6,607 nt of DNA from positions 1 through 6,607 of the forward strand of contig DASZVJ010000170.1 of assembly GCA_035547155.1 (NCBI GenBank), in the 5' to 3' direction. Source of the DNA: CAZNMF01 sp035547155. GTDB taxonomy: Bacteria; Acidobacteriota; Vicinamibacteria; Vicinamibacterales; SCN-69-37. Below, one piece after another: positions 1 to 6,070 of this stretch; within the stretch, counting starts at the first letter, position 1, and each line of letters opens with the position of its first letter. The notes beneath the pieces are model-generated. The model did not search any database. It was not told the DNA's origin and was given only the letters and a program-made list of their open reading frames with translations. A program made the translations under genes and the position numbers.

Positions 1-1
1 G

Positions 2-652
<651 letters not shown>

Positions 653-655
653 CGG

Positions 656-682
656 CGGGCGGCCACGGGGGGGGGCCGCCCG
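656..682. repeat. GC-rich hairpin, REP-like unit; possible terminator after the permease
   Basis: A 9-bp perfect stem (CGGGCGGCC at 656-664 with GGCCGCCCG at 674-682) encloses a loop of A, C and seven G. The run of G extends over nine bases, 667-675. The stem is the same as in the two repeat units near 5447 and 5540, but the loop differs (ACAAG there). It starts three bases after the permease stop codon and ends just before the TACAAT box of the next gene. It could therefore fold in the permease mRNA and limit read-through, although no T-tract follows. Confidence 0.6.
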
Positions 683-683
683 T

Positions 684-689
684 TACAAT
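684..689 (+). promoter_or_regulatory. Putative -10 box (TACAAT) for the GNAT gene, implying a leaderless start
   Basis: TACAAT matches the bacterial -10 consensus at five of six positions. A transcript starting the usual six or seven bases downstream would begin at or next to the GTG at 696. No Shine-Dalgarno precedes that GTG and the hairpin at 656-682 leaves no room for a long leader, so a leaderless mRNA is the simplest reading. No clear -35 is seen because the hairpin occupies that position. Confidence 0.45.
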
Positions 690-695
690 TCCTCC

Positions 696-1190
696 GTGCG
701 CATCGTCCCCTGCACCGTCGATCGTCATGCAGCTGCGGTCCAGGCGATTTTCAACGACGCGATCCTGCATTCGACGGCGCTGTACGAAGACGAGCCGCGC
801 ACGATGGACGTCATCCGCGCGTGGTTCGACGCGAAGGCGCGCGGCGGATTTCCGATCATCGCGGCTGAAACCGACGATGGCACGCTGATGGGCTTCGCAA
901 CGTACGGCACGTTCCGCGACAGACCTGGCTATCGCTTCACCGTCGAGCACTCCGTCTACGTCGACGCGCGCTTCCACCGGCAAGGCGTCGGGCGTCGTCT
1001 GCTCGAAGCGCTGATCGTCCGCGCGCGCGAGCAGCGCCTCCACGTGATGATCGGCGGCATCGACGCCGACAACGCCGCGAGCATCGCGCTGCACGAGCGG
1101 CTCGGCTTCTTCTCGTGCGGGACGATCCGTCAGGCGGGCTTCAAATTCGGCCGCTGGCTCGATTTGGCGTTCTATCAGCTGATCCTGTAG
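696..1190 (+). CDS. GNAT N-acetyltransferase, phosphinothricin / methionine sulfone acetyltransferase type
   Basis: A 164-residue cytoplasmic acetyltransferase covering the full GNAT fold. Family-typical blocks are VEHSVYVD (83-90, central strands), HRQGVGRRLL (94-103, the acetyl-CoA pyrophosphate loop Q-x-x-G-x-G/A), ASIALHERLGF (128-138) and KFGRWLDLAFYQL near the end. These resemble the Pat/Bar and E. coli MnaT (YncA)/MddA group. Members of this group move an acetyl group from acetyl-CoA to phosphinothricin, methionine sulfone, methionine sulfoximine or some N-terminal residues. The true substrate here cannot be told from sequence. Length fits the family. The start is GTG at 696: it gives the usual family N-terminus (RIVPCTVDRHAAAVQAIFNDAI) and lies just after a TACAAT box, with no Shine-Dalgarno. 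The next gene begins 15 bases after the stop, so the two may be co-transcribed. Confidence 0.88.
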   Translation: MRIVPCTVDRHAAAVQAIFNDAILHSTALYEDEPRTMDVIRAWFDAKARGGFPIIAAETDDGTLMGFATYGTFRDRPGYRFTVEHSVYVDARFHRQGVGRRLLEALIVRAREQRLHVMIGGIDADNAASIALHERLGFFSCGTIRQAGFKFGRWLDLAFYQLIL

Positions 1191-1205
1191 TACCCTCTCG
1201 CCCAC

Positions 1206-2543
1206 ATGTCCACGATGCCTCTGGTGCTGCTGGGCGCAGCCATCGTTGCGCTGCTGATCCTGATCCTCCGGTTGAAGCTCAATCCGTTCCTCGCGCTGAC
1301 GCTCACTTCGTTCACGCTCGGGCTGTGCAACGGCATGACGCCGCAGGCCGCGCTGAACTCGATCATCAAAGGTGCGGGCGACACGTTCGGCAGCATCTTC
1401 CTGATCATCGTCGCGGGCGCCGCGATCGGAAAGCTGATCGAGGAGAGCGGCGCCGCCGTGTCGGTCAGCCGGACGTTCATCCGCTTCTTCGGCGTGCAGC
1501 GCGTGCAGATCGCCATGGTGCTGACGGGCTTCCTCGTCGGCCTGCCGATGTTCTACAACGCGGGCTTCCTCGTGCTGACGCCGCTCGTCTACGCCGTGTC
1601 GATCGAGACGGGCTACTCCATCATCTATCTGGGCCTGCCGCTGTCGGCGGCGCTCTCGGTCACGCACGGCTTCGTGCCGCCGCATCCGGGCCCGACGACG
1701 ATCGCGAACATCTTCCACGCCGATCTCAATCTCACGCTGCTCTACGGCATCGTCCTCGCCGTGCCCGCGACGCTGCTCGGCGGTCCCGTGCTGACGCGCT
1801 TCCTGAAGCACATGAAGAACGAGCCGCCGCCGGCCCTCTACCGGCACCGCGAGTTCAAGAACGAGGACCTGCCGTCGTTCGGCGTGAGCCTGACGACGAT
1901 TCTCATCCCCGTGCTGCTGATGCTCTTCGGCGCGATCGTGAACCTGACGGCGGATCCCAACAGCGCGCTCGCCAAAACATCGCAATTCCTCAGCGACGCG
2001 AACGTCGCGCTGATGATCGGCTTCTTCGTCGCCATCTGGACGCTCGGCCTGCGCCGCGGGATGGGCATGGACGACGTGATGAAACAGCTCGGCGCGGCAG
2101 CGTCGAGCGTCGCGATGCTGCTTCTGCTGATCGCCTCGGGCGGCAGCTTCAAGCAGATCCTGCTCGACGGCGGCGTCGCCGACGTCATCAAGACGATGGC
2201 CTCGCAGTCGTCGATCTCGCCGCTGCTGCTGGCGTGGGGCACGGCCGCGTTCGTCCGCTTCGCCGTCGGCTCGGCCACCGTCGCGGGCATCACCGCGGCC
2301 GGCATCGTGCTGCCGCTGATTCCCGGCAGCGGCGTGCGGCCGGAGCTGTTCGTCATCGCGGTGTCCACCGGCAGCCTGATGTTCTCGCACTTCAGCGACA
2401 GCGGCTTCTGGATGTTCAAGGAGTACTACAACGCGACGATCAAGCAGACGTTCCAGGCGTGGACGGCGATGGAGTGCACGGTCGGCACCGTCGGTCTCAT
2501 CGGCGTCCTGATCCTGCAGATGCTGCTGGGCGCGCCGAAATAA
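1206..2543 (+). CDS. GntP family permease (gluconate:H+ symporter type)
   Basis: A 445-residue, highly hydrophobic inner-membrane carrier, close to the usual length of GntP/GntT-type transporters (about 440-450). Family blocks in order: GLPMFYNAGF (112-121), SVTHGFVPPHPGP (151-163), GSATVAG (355-361) and SHFSDSGFWMFKEYY (394-408). A charged hydrophilic loop at about 200-224 divides the two halves. Members import gluconate or related sugar acids such as idonate, fructuronate or glycerate with protons. The substrate here is not settled, because no gluconate kinase, dehydratase or GntR regulator lies nearby. The ATG at 1206 is chosen because the first membrane helix begins at about residue 5, leaving no room to trim. 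No Shine-Dalgarno is visible in the 15-base gap after the acetyltransferase gene. The gene ends in TAA and is followed by two hairpins. Confidence 0.93.
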   Translation: MSTMPLVLLGAAIVALLILILRLKLNPFLALTLTSFTLGLCNGMTPQAALNSIIKGAGDTFGSIFLIIVAGAAIGKLIEESGAAVSVSRTFIRFFGVQRVQIAMVLTGFLVGLPMFYNAGFLVLTPLVYAVSIETGYSIIYLGLPLSAALSVTHGFVPPHPGPTTIANIFHADLNLTLLYGIVLAVPATLLGGPVLTRFLKHMKNEPPPALYRHREFKNEDLPSFGVSLTTILIPVLLMLFGAIVNLTADPNSALAKTSQFLSDANVALMIGFFVAIWTLGLRRGMGMDDVMKQLGAAASSVAMLLLLIASGGSFKQILLDGGVADVIKTMASQSSISPLLLAWGTAAFVRFAVGSATVAGITAAGIVLPLIPGSGVRPELFVIAVSTGSLMFSHFSDSGFWMFKEYYNATIKQTFQAWTAMECTVGTVGLIGVLILQMLLGAPK

Positions 2544-2554
2544 AGATCCTTGTC

Positions 2555-2580
2555 AACTTCGAACTTCGAAGTTCGAAGTT
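2555..2580. terminator. Perfect 26-bp palindrome, probable bidirectional terminator
   Basis: Bases 2555-2580 equal their own reverse complement without a mismatch. The palindrome contains three TTCGAA sites spaced seven bases apart (2558, 2565, 2572). Transcribed from the left it gives an A/T-rich-footed hairpin followed by TTTT (2579-2582). It lies 11 bases after the GntP stop and between convergent genes, as expected for a shared terminator. The absence of an unpaired loop in DNA and the nested TTCGAA units also fit a protein-binding site, which cannot be excluded. Confidence 0.65.
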
Positions 2581-2609
2581 TTGCAATGCGCGCCACGCGC
2601 GCGTTGCAA
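2581..2609. terminator. Second hairpin, abutting the WavE-like stop codon
   Basis: Arms at 2581-2593 (TTGCAATGCGCGC) and 2597-2609 (GCGCGCGTTGCAA) pair over 13 bp with a single T-G wobble and a three-base loop, CAC. The right arm ends one base before the stop codon of the minus-strand WavE-like gene (2610-2612). The hairpin is therefore the first thing transcribed after that gene. On the minus strand it is followed by AACTTCG rather than a T-run, so termination there probably also relies on the neighbouring palindrome at 2555-2580. Confidence 0.6.
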
Positions 2610-3611
2610 CTATGCCGCGACGCGGAACTGTCGCAGCGTGACGCGGCCGGGATCGACTTCGGGCACGGGGAGATTGCGCGTCGTGTGATACGTCACGAGC
2701 CGGCGCCAGAACGCGTGCGTGACGAGCTGGCGCGGCCCGTACTTGACGTCGAGATCCGGGACCGCCGGATGCGTCAGCCAGACCAGATCGAACCAGTCGT
2801 GATCGACGACGGCGAAGAGATCGCGGTAGAGCGCCCAGCTGTCGAGCACGTCGCCGCGCACGGGCCAGCCGATCTGCCGGCAGAACTGCAGCGCGAGATA
2901 GCACTCCGTCGGATTGCCCTCCAGGCCGAGATCCCGCAGCGTGACCTCGTCGCGCCCGTCGCTCTCGAGCTCGCCGGTGCGCGCATCGAGCGGCGCGGAC
3001 CAGTACCGCAGCAGATCGTCGGTCGCCCCGAGCATCGCGATCGCGGACGGGTGATAGAGCAGGTATTTGCGCGTGAACGCGGACGGCACGATGATGCGGC
3101 CGCGCAGGCTGTGCGTGCGCGCCGCGCGTGCGGGATAGCGCGCTTCGAGCACGACCGCGGCCGAGAAGACGTTCGGATCGAGGATCGCCAGATCGGTGCG
3201 GCTCGTGAGCACAACCGTCGCGCCCCGCTCACGCGCGCACATGATGCCGGCGCGCGCCGAGACGATGTCGCGGTTCCGATCCTGAATGCCGGCCATGGCC
3301 GGCGCCGCGCTGAGCACGAGATCGTCGACGAACGGCTCGACCTCGGCGATCGACTCGCGCGGCGTGTCGTCCCACGTCGACAGCACGAGACGATCGTACG
3401 GGTGCGTGATCGCCGTGACGCGCAAGGCGAACGCCGTCACTGAGGGCAGCACCGCGCCGTAAAAGACGATCGCGCGCGGATGCGTGGGACGCCGGACCAG
3501 CGGCCGCTGACTGATCTGACCGGCTTCGATCAGCTTGGCGCGCAGCCGCTCGTCATCGACGCGCGCGAGCGCGCAAGCGAGCCACGACGGCAGCTCTGGC
3601 GGCGCGCTCAT
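2610..3611 (-). CDS. WavE-like lipopolysaccharide synthesis family protein
   Basis: A 333-residue soluble protein that resembles the WavE family, found in lipopolysaccharide core and O-antigen clusters (named from Vibrio cholerae wavE). The family's exact reaction is not firmly known; a glycosyltransferase-like role is usual speculation. Matching blocks: RAIVFYGAV (46-54), RLVLSTWDD (74-82, the 'STW' block), IQDRNRDIVSAR (109-120), VVLTSRTDLAIL (133-144, the 'RTD' block), LLRYWS (200-205) and NPTECYLALQFCR (233-245, like the family's 'PEQYL' end). No signal peptide or membrane helix is seen. The ATG at 3611 is chosen because it overlaps the upstream stop as ATGA and starts just before the conserved body. 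A longer reading from 3710 would add 33 Arg-rich residues lying inside the upstream gene. It is the second gene of a two-gene unit with the GDPD-like gene. The family call comes from motif resemblance by eye. Confidence 0.75.
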   Translation of the reverse strand: MSAPPELPSWLACALARVDDERLRAKLIEAGQISQRPLVRRPTHPRAIVFYGAVLPSVTAFALRVTAITHPYDRLVLSTWDDTPRESIAEVEPFVDDLVLSAAPAMAGIQDRNRDIVSARAGIMCARERGATVVLTSRTDLAILDPNVFSAAVVLEARYPARAARTHSLRGRIIVPSAFTRKYLLYHPSAIAMLGATDDLLRYWSAPLDARTGELESDGRDEVTLRDLGLEGNPTECYLALQFCRQIGWPVRGDVLDSWALYRDLFAVVDHDWFDLVWLTHPAVPDLDVKYGPRQLVTHAFWRRLVTYHTTRNLPVPEVDPGRVTLRQFRVAA

Positions 3612-4330
3612 GCGCTCACGGCCTGTGGGACCGCCGCGAGCACGTGCTCGAGCGCGGCGGGATAGTTGGTGCAGATGCCGTCGACGCCGTACGAGACGAT
3701 CTCGGCCCATCGCGCGCGGGCGCGATCGAGCGATCGGCCCGAGCGATCCGGACCATCGGCTTCGTCGTGCACGTCGGACGAGACGACATAGATCTGACGT
3801 CCGGCCGCACGCAGGCGCCGCACGTCAGCGTCGGTGATCCACGGACCGTCGAGCTCCTCGAGCCAGACGACCGACGCGACCTCGACGCCGAGCGCACGCT
3901 CGATCGACTCACCGCGATCGTTGGCGCGCGCGGCCAGACGCACGTGCGGATTCAACGCGCGAAACCGGCGCGCGACGCCGCCTGCGCGCGAGTCGCTCGT
4001 CTCCATCCCGAACAGAAAGCTCTGCGGCAACAGCCCTTCCGCCGCCAGGAACGCGACGAGCGCCGGCTCGTCGCCGCGCTCGCGCACGTGAACGGCCACC
4101 GGCGCGTGTGGAAACCGCCGAATCAGCGCGGCGTGCACGGCGGCCGTCGGTCCGGCCGGGATCGCGCGCGCGTCGCGCGACACGTAGAAGCGGCCGTCCG
4201 CCGCACGACGCACGTCGATCGACAGCCCCCAGCCACGCTCGAGCGCCGCCTGCATCGCTGCCACGCCGTTTTCTCGTTGAGGATTGGAGCCGTCCGTGTT
4301 GCCGCGGTGCGCGAGGATCCGACAGATCAT
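3608..4330 (-). CDS. Glycerophosphodiester phosphodiesterase-like protein, surface-polysaccharide type, degenerate active site
   Basis: A 240-residue TIM-barrel-type protein. The N-terminus ILAHRGNTDG (5-14) and REN (19-21) match the start of the GDPD domain. Later blocks (SFLFGMETSDSRAG, VVWLEELDGPWI, IYVVSSDVHDE, GICTNYP) resemble GDPD-like proteins found in capsule and LPS clusters. Classical GDPDs cut glycerophosphodiesters using a His pair and acidic metal ligands. Here H8 and D39 are kept, but the ExD motif reads S37-I-D39 and the second catalytic His of 'HD' is R52 (SRD). The third acidic ligand position reads H81 (VAVHVR). It may therefore be a non-catalytic or altered enzyme. The ATG at 4330 is preferred because the conserved barrel begins at once; a frame open back to 4483 would add 51 Arg/His-rich residues unlike the family. 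No Shine-Dalgarno is seen. Its TGA overlaps the WavE-like start by four bases. Confidence 0.8.
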   Translation of the reverse strand: MICRILAHRGNTDGSNPQRENGVAAMQAALERGWGLSIDVRRAADGRFYVSRDARAIPAGPTAAVHAALIRRFPHAPVAVHVRERGDEPALVAFLAAEGLLPQSFLFGMETSDSRAGGVARRFRALNPHVRLAARANDRGESIERALGVEVASVVWLEELDGPWITDADVRRLRAAGRQIYVVSSDVHDEADGPDRSGRSLDRARARWAEIVSYGVDGICTNYPAALEHVLAAVPQAVSA

Positions 4331-4497
4331 GCGCGCTGGCACAATGCAAGCCGCATGCCGCTTGACGCCGTGCAGACGCGGGAAAAAGTGGGGTCGCACG
4401 AGGCCGGGCGCTCGACCGCGCGCCGGCCGCTCGACGCGGTGTCGGGCATGCGACAGGCGGATCGTCAGCCGCCTTTGTGTCATGATTCCCGGCCAGC
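4331..4497. promoter_or_regulatory. Divergent intergenic region between the GDPD-like and MshEN-antitoxin genes
   Basis: These 167 bases must hold the promoters for both outward-facing genes. Two hairpins can be drawn: GGCCGGGCGC (4402-4411) with GCGCGCCGGCC (4418-4428, one bulge), and AGGCGG (4455-4460) with CCGCCT (4469-4474) around an 8-base loop. CATGAT at 4481-4486 is a weak -10 candidate for the plus gene; the hairpin at 4455-4474 lies just upstream of it and could be an operator. ACAATG at 4341-4346 (CATTGT on the minus strand) is a weak -10 candidate for the minus gene. No Shine-Dalgarno precedes either start. Confidence 0.35.
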
Positions 4498-5442
4498 ATG
4501 ACTGCTTCCGATCCTCACGCGGCTTCCGGCAAGAGCGCCAGCCGGACGGACCGTCGTCGTCTCGGCGAGATTCTCGTGGCGGGCGGCGCCGTCACCGAGA
4601 CGCAGCTCGAGCGCGCGCTCGCCGAGCAGGCGCGGCTGCAATTGCCGCTCGGACAGACGCTGCTGAAGCTCGGCTACACGACCGACGAGATCATGCGTCA
4701 GGCGCTGAGCTCGCAGCTCGGCGTGCCGTACATCGATCTGCAGCACGTCATCATCGATCGATCGCTCGCCGATCTGGTCGATCGCGATTTCGCGCGCCGG
4801 CACGCGCTCTTCCCTGTCGCACGCATCGGCCGGACGTTGACGATTGCGATGGACGATCCGACGCAGACCACCGTCGTCGATGAGCTCGCGACGGCGACGT
4901 CGCACGCCGTCACCGTCGTCACCTCGTCGGCGGACGCGATTCAGCGCGCGCTGGCGCGGCTGTACGAGAAAGCGTCGGCGAAGACATCGGCGCCGGCTGC
5001 AGACGCCGCACCCTCACGTCCGATCTCGTTACCGAAGGCGACGCACGGGTACGCGGCGCTGCTCGGATTGACGGCCGTCGAGCTGCCGGAGCTGCTGCGT
5101 GCCATCGACGGCGGGCTCGCCTACAACGCGTTCGAGCACTTCGCGCGGGAGACGGGTTTGGACGAAGGCCGCCTGGCAACCTTCGCGGACATCGGCGCGC
5201 GTACGCTCGCCGCGCGCCATGACGAAGGCCGCTTCAGCCGCGACGAGTCCGATCGTCTCGTCCGCGCCGCGCGCATCCTCGGCGCGGCGCTCGATCTGTT
5301 CCACGGCGATCGCGCGACAGCCATCGCGTGGCTGACGAGCAGCCAACCGGTCCTCGGTGGCCAGGCACCGATCGCGCTCGGCCGCACGGACCTCGGCGCA
5401 CGCGAAGTCGAGCGCGCGCTCGCGGCGCTGACGAAGGGCTGA
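4498..5442 (+). CDS. MshEN (cyclic-di-GMP receptor fold) fused to Xre/MbcA/ParS antitoxin-like domain
   Basis: A 314-residue cytoplasmic protein with two recognisable halves. Residues 21-44 and 50-73 are two 24-residue motifs (RLGEIL...LAEQ and PLGQTL...LSSQ) split by a 5-residue spacer, the layout of the MshEN c-di-GMP-binding domain. The rest of a T2SSE_N fold follows (LGVPYIDL 74-81, RRHALFPVARIGRTLTIAMD about 100-119, ending near 157). No Walker motifs or ATPase follow. After an Ala/Pro linker (158-180), residues 186-314 match Xre/MbcA/ParS antitoxins: an Xre-like helix-turn-helix (about 199-247, GARTLAARHDEGRFS) and the DUF2384 toxin-binding end (ESDRLVRAARIL 250-261, AIAWLTSSQPVLGGQAPIAL 275-294, GAREVERAL 300-308). 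Known relatives bind and block RES-type toxins. The role of this fusion is unknown; c-di-GMP-responsive regulation is speculation. The ATG at 4498 leaves a short Ser/Lys/Arg tail before motif I and has no clear Shine-Dalgarno. Confidence 0.85.
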   Translation: MTASDPHAASGKSASRTDRRRLGEILVAGGAVTETQLERALAEQARLQLPLGQTLLKLGYTTDEIMRQALSSQLGVPYIDLQHVIIDRSLADLVDRDFARRHALFPVARIGRTLTIAMDDPTQTTVVDELATATSHAVTVVTSSADAIQRALARLYEKASAKTSAPAADAAPSRPISLPKATHGYAALLGLTAVELPELLRAIDGGLAYNAFEHFARETGLDEGRLATFADIGARTLAARHDEGRFSRDESDRLVRAARILGAALDLFHGDRATAIAWLTSSQPVLGGQAPIALGRTDLGAREVERALAALTKG

Positions 5443-5446
5443 GACC

Positions 5447-5540
5447 GGGCGGCCACAAGGGCCGCCCCTGCGGCACCGACAGATGTAGGCCCGTAGCCTG
5501 TTGCCCGAAGCCTGCGTAGGGGCGGCCCTTGTGGCCGCCC
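5447..5540. repeat. Inverted pair of REP-like palindromic units (REPIN-like element)
   Basis: The left unit 5447-5472 and right unit 5515-5540 are 26-bp inverted copies matching at 25 positions. The one mismatch (G at 5470, T at 5517) can still pair as G-U in RNA. Each unit is also palindromic within: GGGCGGCC, loop ACAAG, GGCCGCCC (5447-5467 in the left copy). The two units enclose 42 bases. The same stem occurs alone at 656-682. The element begins four bases after the stop of the MshEN-antitoxin gene and lies between convergent genes, so it may end or stabilise transcripts. No REP transposase (RAYT) is in the window. Confidence 0.8.
5489..5516. repeat. 7-bp periodic array (GCCYGNN, four units)
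   Basis: Four consecutive heptamers read GCCCGTA, GCCTGTT, GCCCGAA and GCCTGCG. The fourth base alternates C, T, C, T. The array sits in the centre of the inverted REP-like pair, and its last unit runs two bases into the right arm. It is short and degenerate; no function is evident. Confidence 0.5.
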
Positions 5541-5542
5541 AG

Positions 5543-5582
5543 TCCCTTCGTCCCCTGGCCCCTTGGTCCCCTCGTCCCTTCG
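5543..5582. repeat. 8-bp tandem array, five units; G-quadruplex-capable on the minus strand
   Basis: Five octamers follow one another without gaps: TCCCTTCG, TCCCCTGG, CCCCTTGG, TCCCCTCG, TCCCTTCG. The array ends exactly at the stop codon of the minus-strand secreted-protein gene (5583-5585), so it is the start of that gene's 3' untranslated region. On the transcribed-like strand it gives five runs of three or four G with loops of three to five bases, which fits the usual G-quadruplex pattern. Confidence 0.7.
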
Positions 5583-6044
5583 TCAGCTTTTCTTGTACGT
5601 CGACTTCGTCGTCACCGGACCGCCGCCCTGAAAGTCCGGCCGCGTGGCCTCGATGAGCAGGCTGCCGTCAGCCGCCAGCGACCACACCTGCTTGACCTCG
5701 AAGCTCTGTCCGCCGAAGTCCGACGTCGTCGTCAACACCATCTTGTCGCCGTCCCATGCGAGCTTGCTCGTGCGATCGATCGTGTTGCCGTTGAAGTCGA
5801 GCGGACTCTTCCCTTCAGTGCCGTCGACGTTGTAGGTCGTCTTGAGCTCGCCGAACTGGCCCGTGGTCGTGACGGTCAGCAGCTTCTCGTCCTGCGCGAC
5901 GGCCATCGTGGGCGAGATGAAGGCATCTCCGCCGGGATCCGACGACAACTTCCAGCTTCCAGTGAACGACGGTTTCGCCTGAGCGGCGAGACCGGCGATG
6001 AGCGACACGACGAGCACGGCCGAGGCAATCGACAAACGCTTCAT
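5583..6044 (-). CDS. Small secreted protein, FTGSWKL-type, function unknown
   Basis: A 153-residue exported protein. Residues 1-23 form a classical signal peptide: MKR, a hydrophobic core LSIASAVLVVSLIAGLA, then AQA with likely signal peptidase I cleavage before K24. The mature part begins PSFTGSWKLSS and is rich in short beta-strand stretches with Thr and Gly (TVTTTGQFGEL, KMVLTTTSDFGGQSF, KQVWSLAADGSLLIEAT). This suggests a small beta-barrel or sheet. It resembles small secreted proteins that are common in Acidobacteriota, but I know no function for them. There is no cysteine, so it is not a lipoprotein. The ATG at 6044 is well supported by CAGGAG six bases upstream and a TATAGT box further up. 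It is flanked by convergent repeats at its 3' end and stands alone as a transcription unit. Confidence 0.85.
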   Translation of the reverse strand: MKRLSIASAVLVVSLIAGLAAQAKPSFTGSWKLSSDPGGDAFISPTMAVAQDEKLLTVTTTGQFGELKTTYNVDGTEGKSPLDFNGNTIDRTSKLAWDGDKMVLTTTSDFGGQSFEVKQVWSLAADGSLLIEATRPDFQGGGPVTTKSTYKKS

Positions 6045-6050
6045 GGGCAG

Positions 6051-6056
6051 CTCCTG
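6051..6056 (-). promoter_or_regulatory. Shine-Dalgarno (CAGGAG) of the secreted-protein gene
   Basis: On the minus strand CAGGAG lies six bases before the ATG at 6044, a near-ideal spacing. It fixes the start and is the only clear Shine-Dalgarno among the starts visible in this window. Confidence 0.75.
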
Positions 6057-6064
6057 TGACGGGA

Positions 6065-6070
6065 ACTATA
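6065..6070 (-). promoter_or_regulatory. Putative -10 box (TATAGT) of the secreted-protein gene
   Basis: TATAGT on the minus strand matches the -10 consensus at five of six positions and lies 20 bases upstream of the ATG, leaving a short leader that holds the CAGGAG site. No good -35 is seen at the expected distance. It lies in the 56-base gap between the permease stop codon and this gene. Confidence 0.5.

Noticed and set aside
1115..2641. A 508-codon open frame on the plus strand
   Set aside because: It overlaps the GntP gene in another frame and gives a low-complexity Arg/Ala/Asp-rich product; GntP motifs are in the 1206-2543 frame.
2550..3443. A 297-codon open frame on the plus strand
   Set aside because: It is antisense to the WavE-like gene, and its Arg/Glu/Val-rich product has no family motifs.
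3611..3710. Longer N-terminus for the WavE-like protein starting at 3710
   Set aside because: The added 33 residues are Arg-rich, lie wholly inside the GDPD-like gene, and the ATGA overlap at 3608-3611 gives a better start.
4331..4483. Longer N-terminus for the GDPD-like protein starting at 4483
   Set aside because: The added 51 residues are Arg/His/Pro-rich and unlike any GDPD; the conserved ILAHRG block begins four residues after the ATG at 4330.
4498..4972. Truncated type II secretion / type IV pilus ATPase (GspE/PilB pseudogene)
   Set aside because: The N-terminal domain is followed in frame by a linker and a complete antitoxin-like region with a normal stop; no remnants of Walker A/B or His-box ATPase sequence are seen.
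5121..5456. Minus-strand open frames opposite the MshEN-antitoxin gene as a possible hidden toxin
   Set aside because: The products are Arg/Ser/Ala-rich shadow translations with no RES-domain motifs (no conserved Arg-Glu-Ser pattern or fold signature).
5447..5582. CRISPR array
   Set aside because: The repeats are a single inverted pair plus contiguous 7- and 8-bp arrays; there are no evenly spaced identical repeats with unique spacers and no cas genes.
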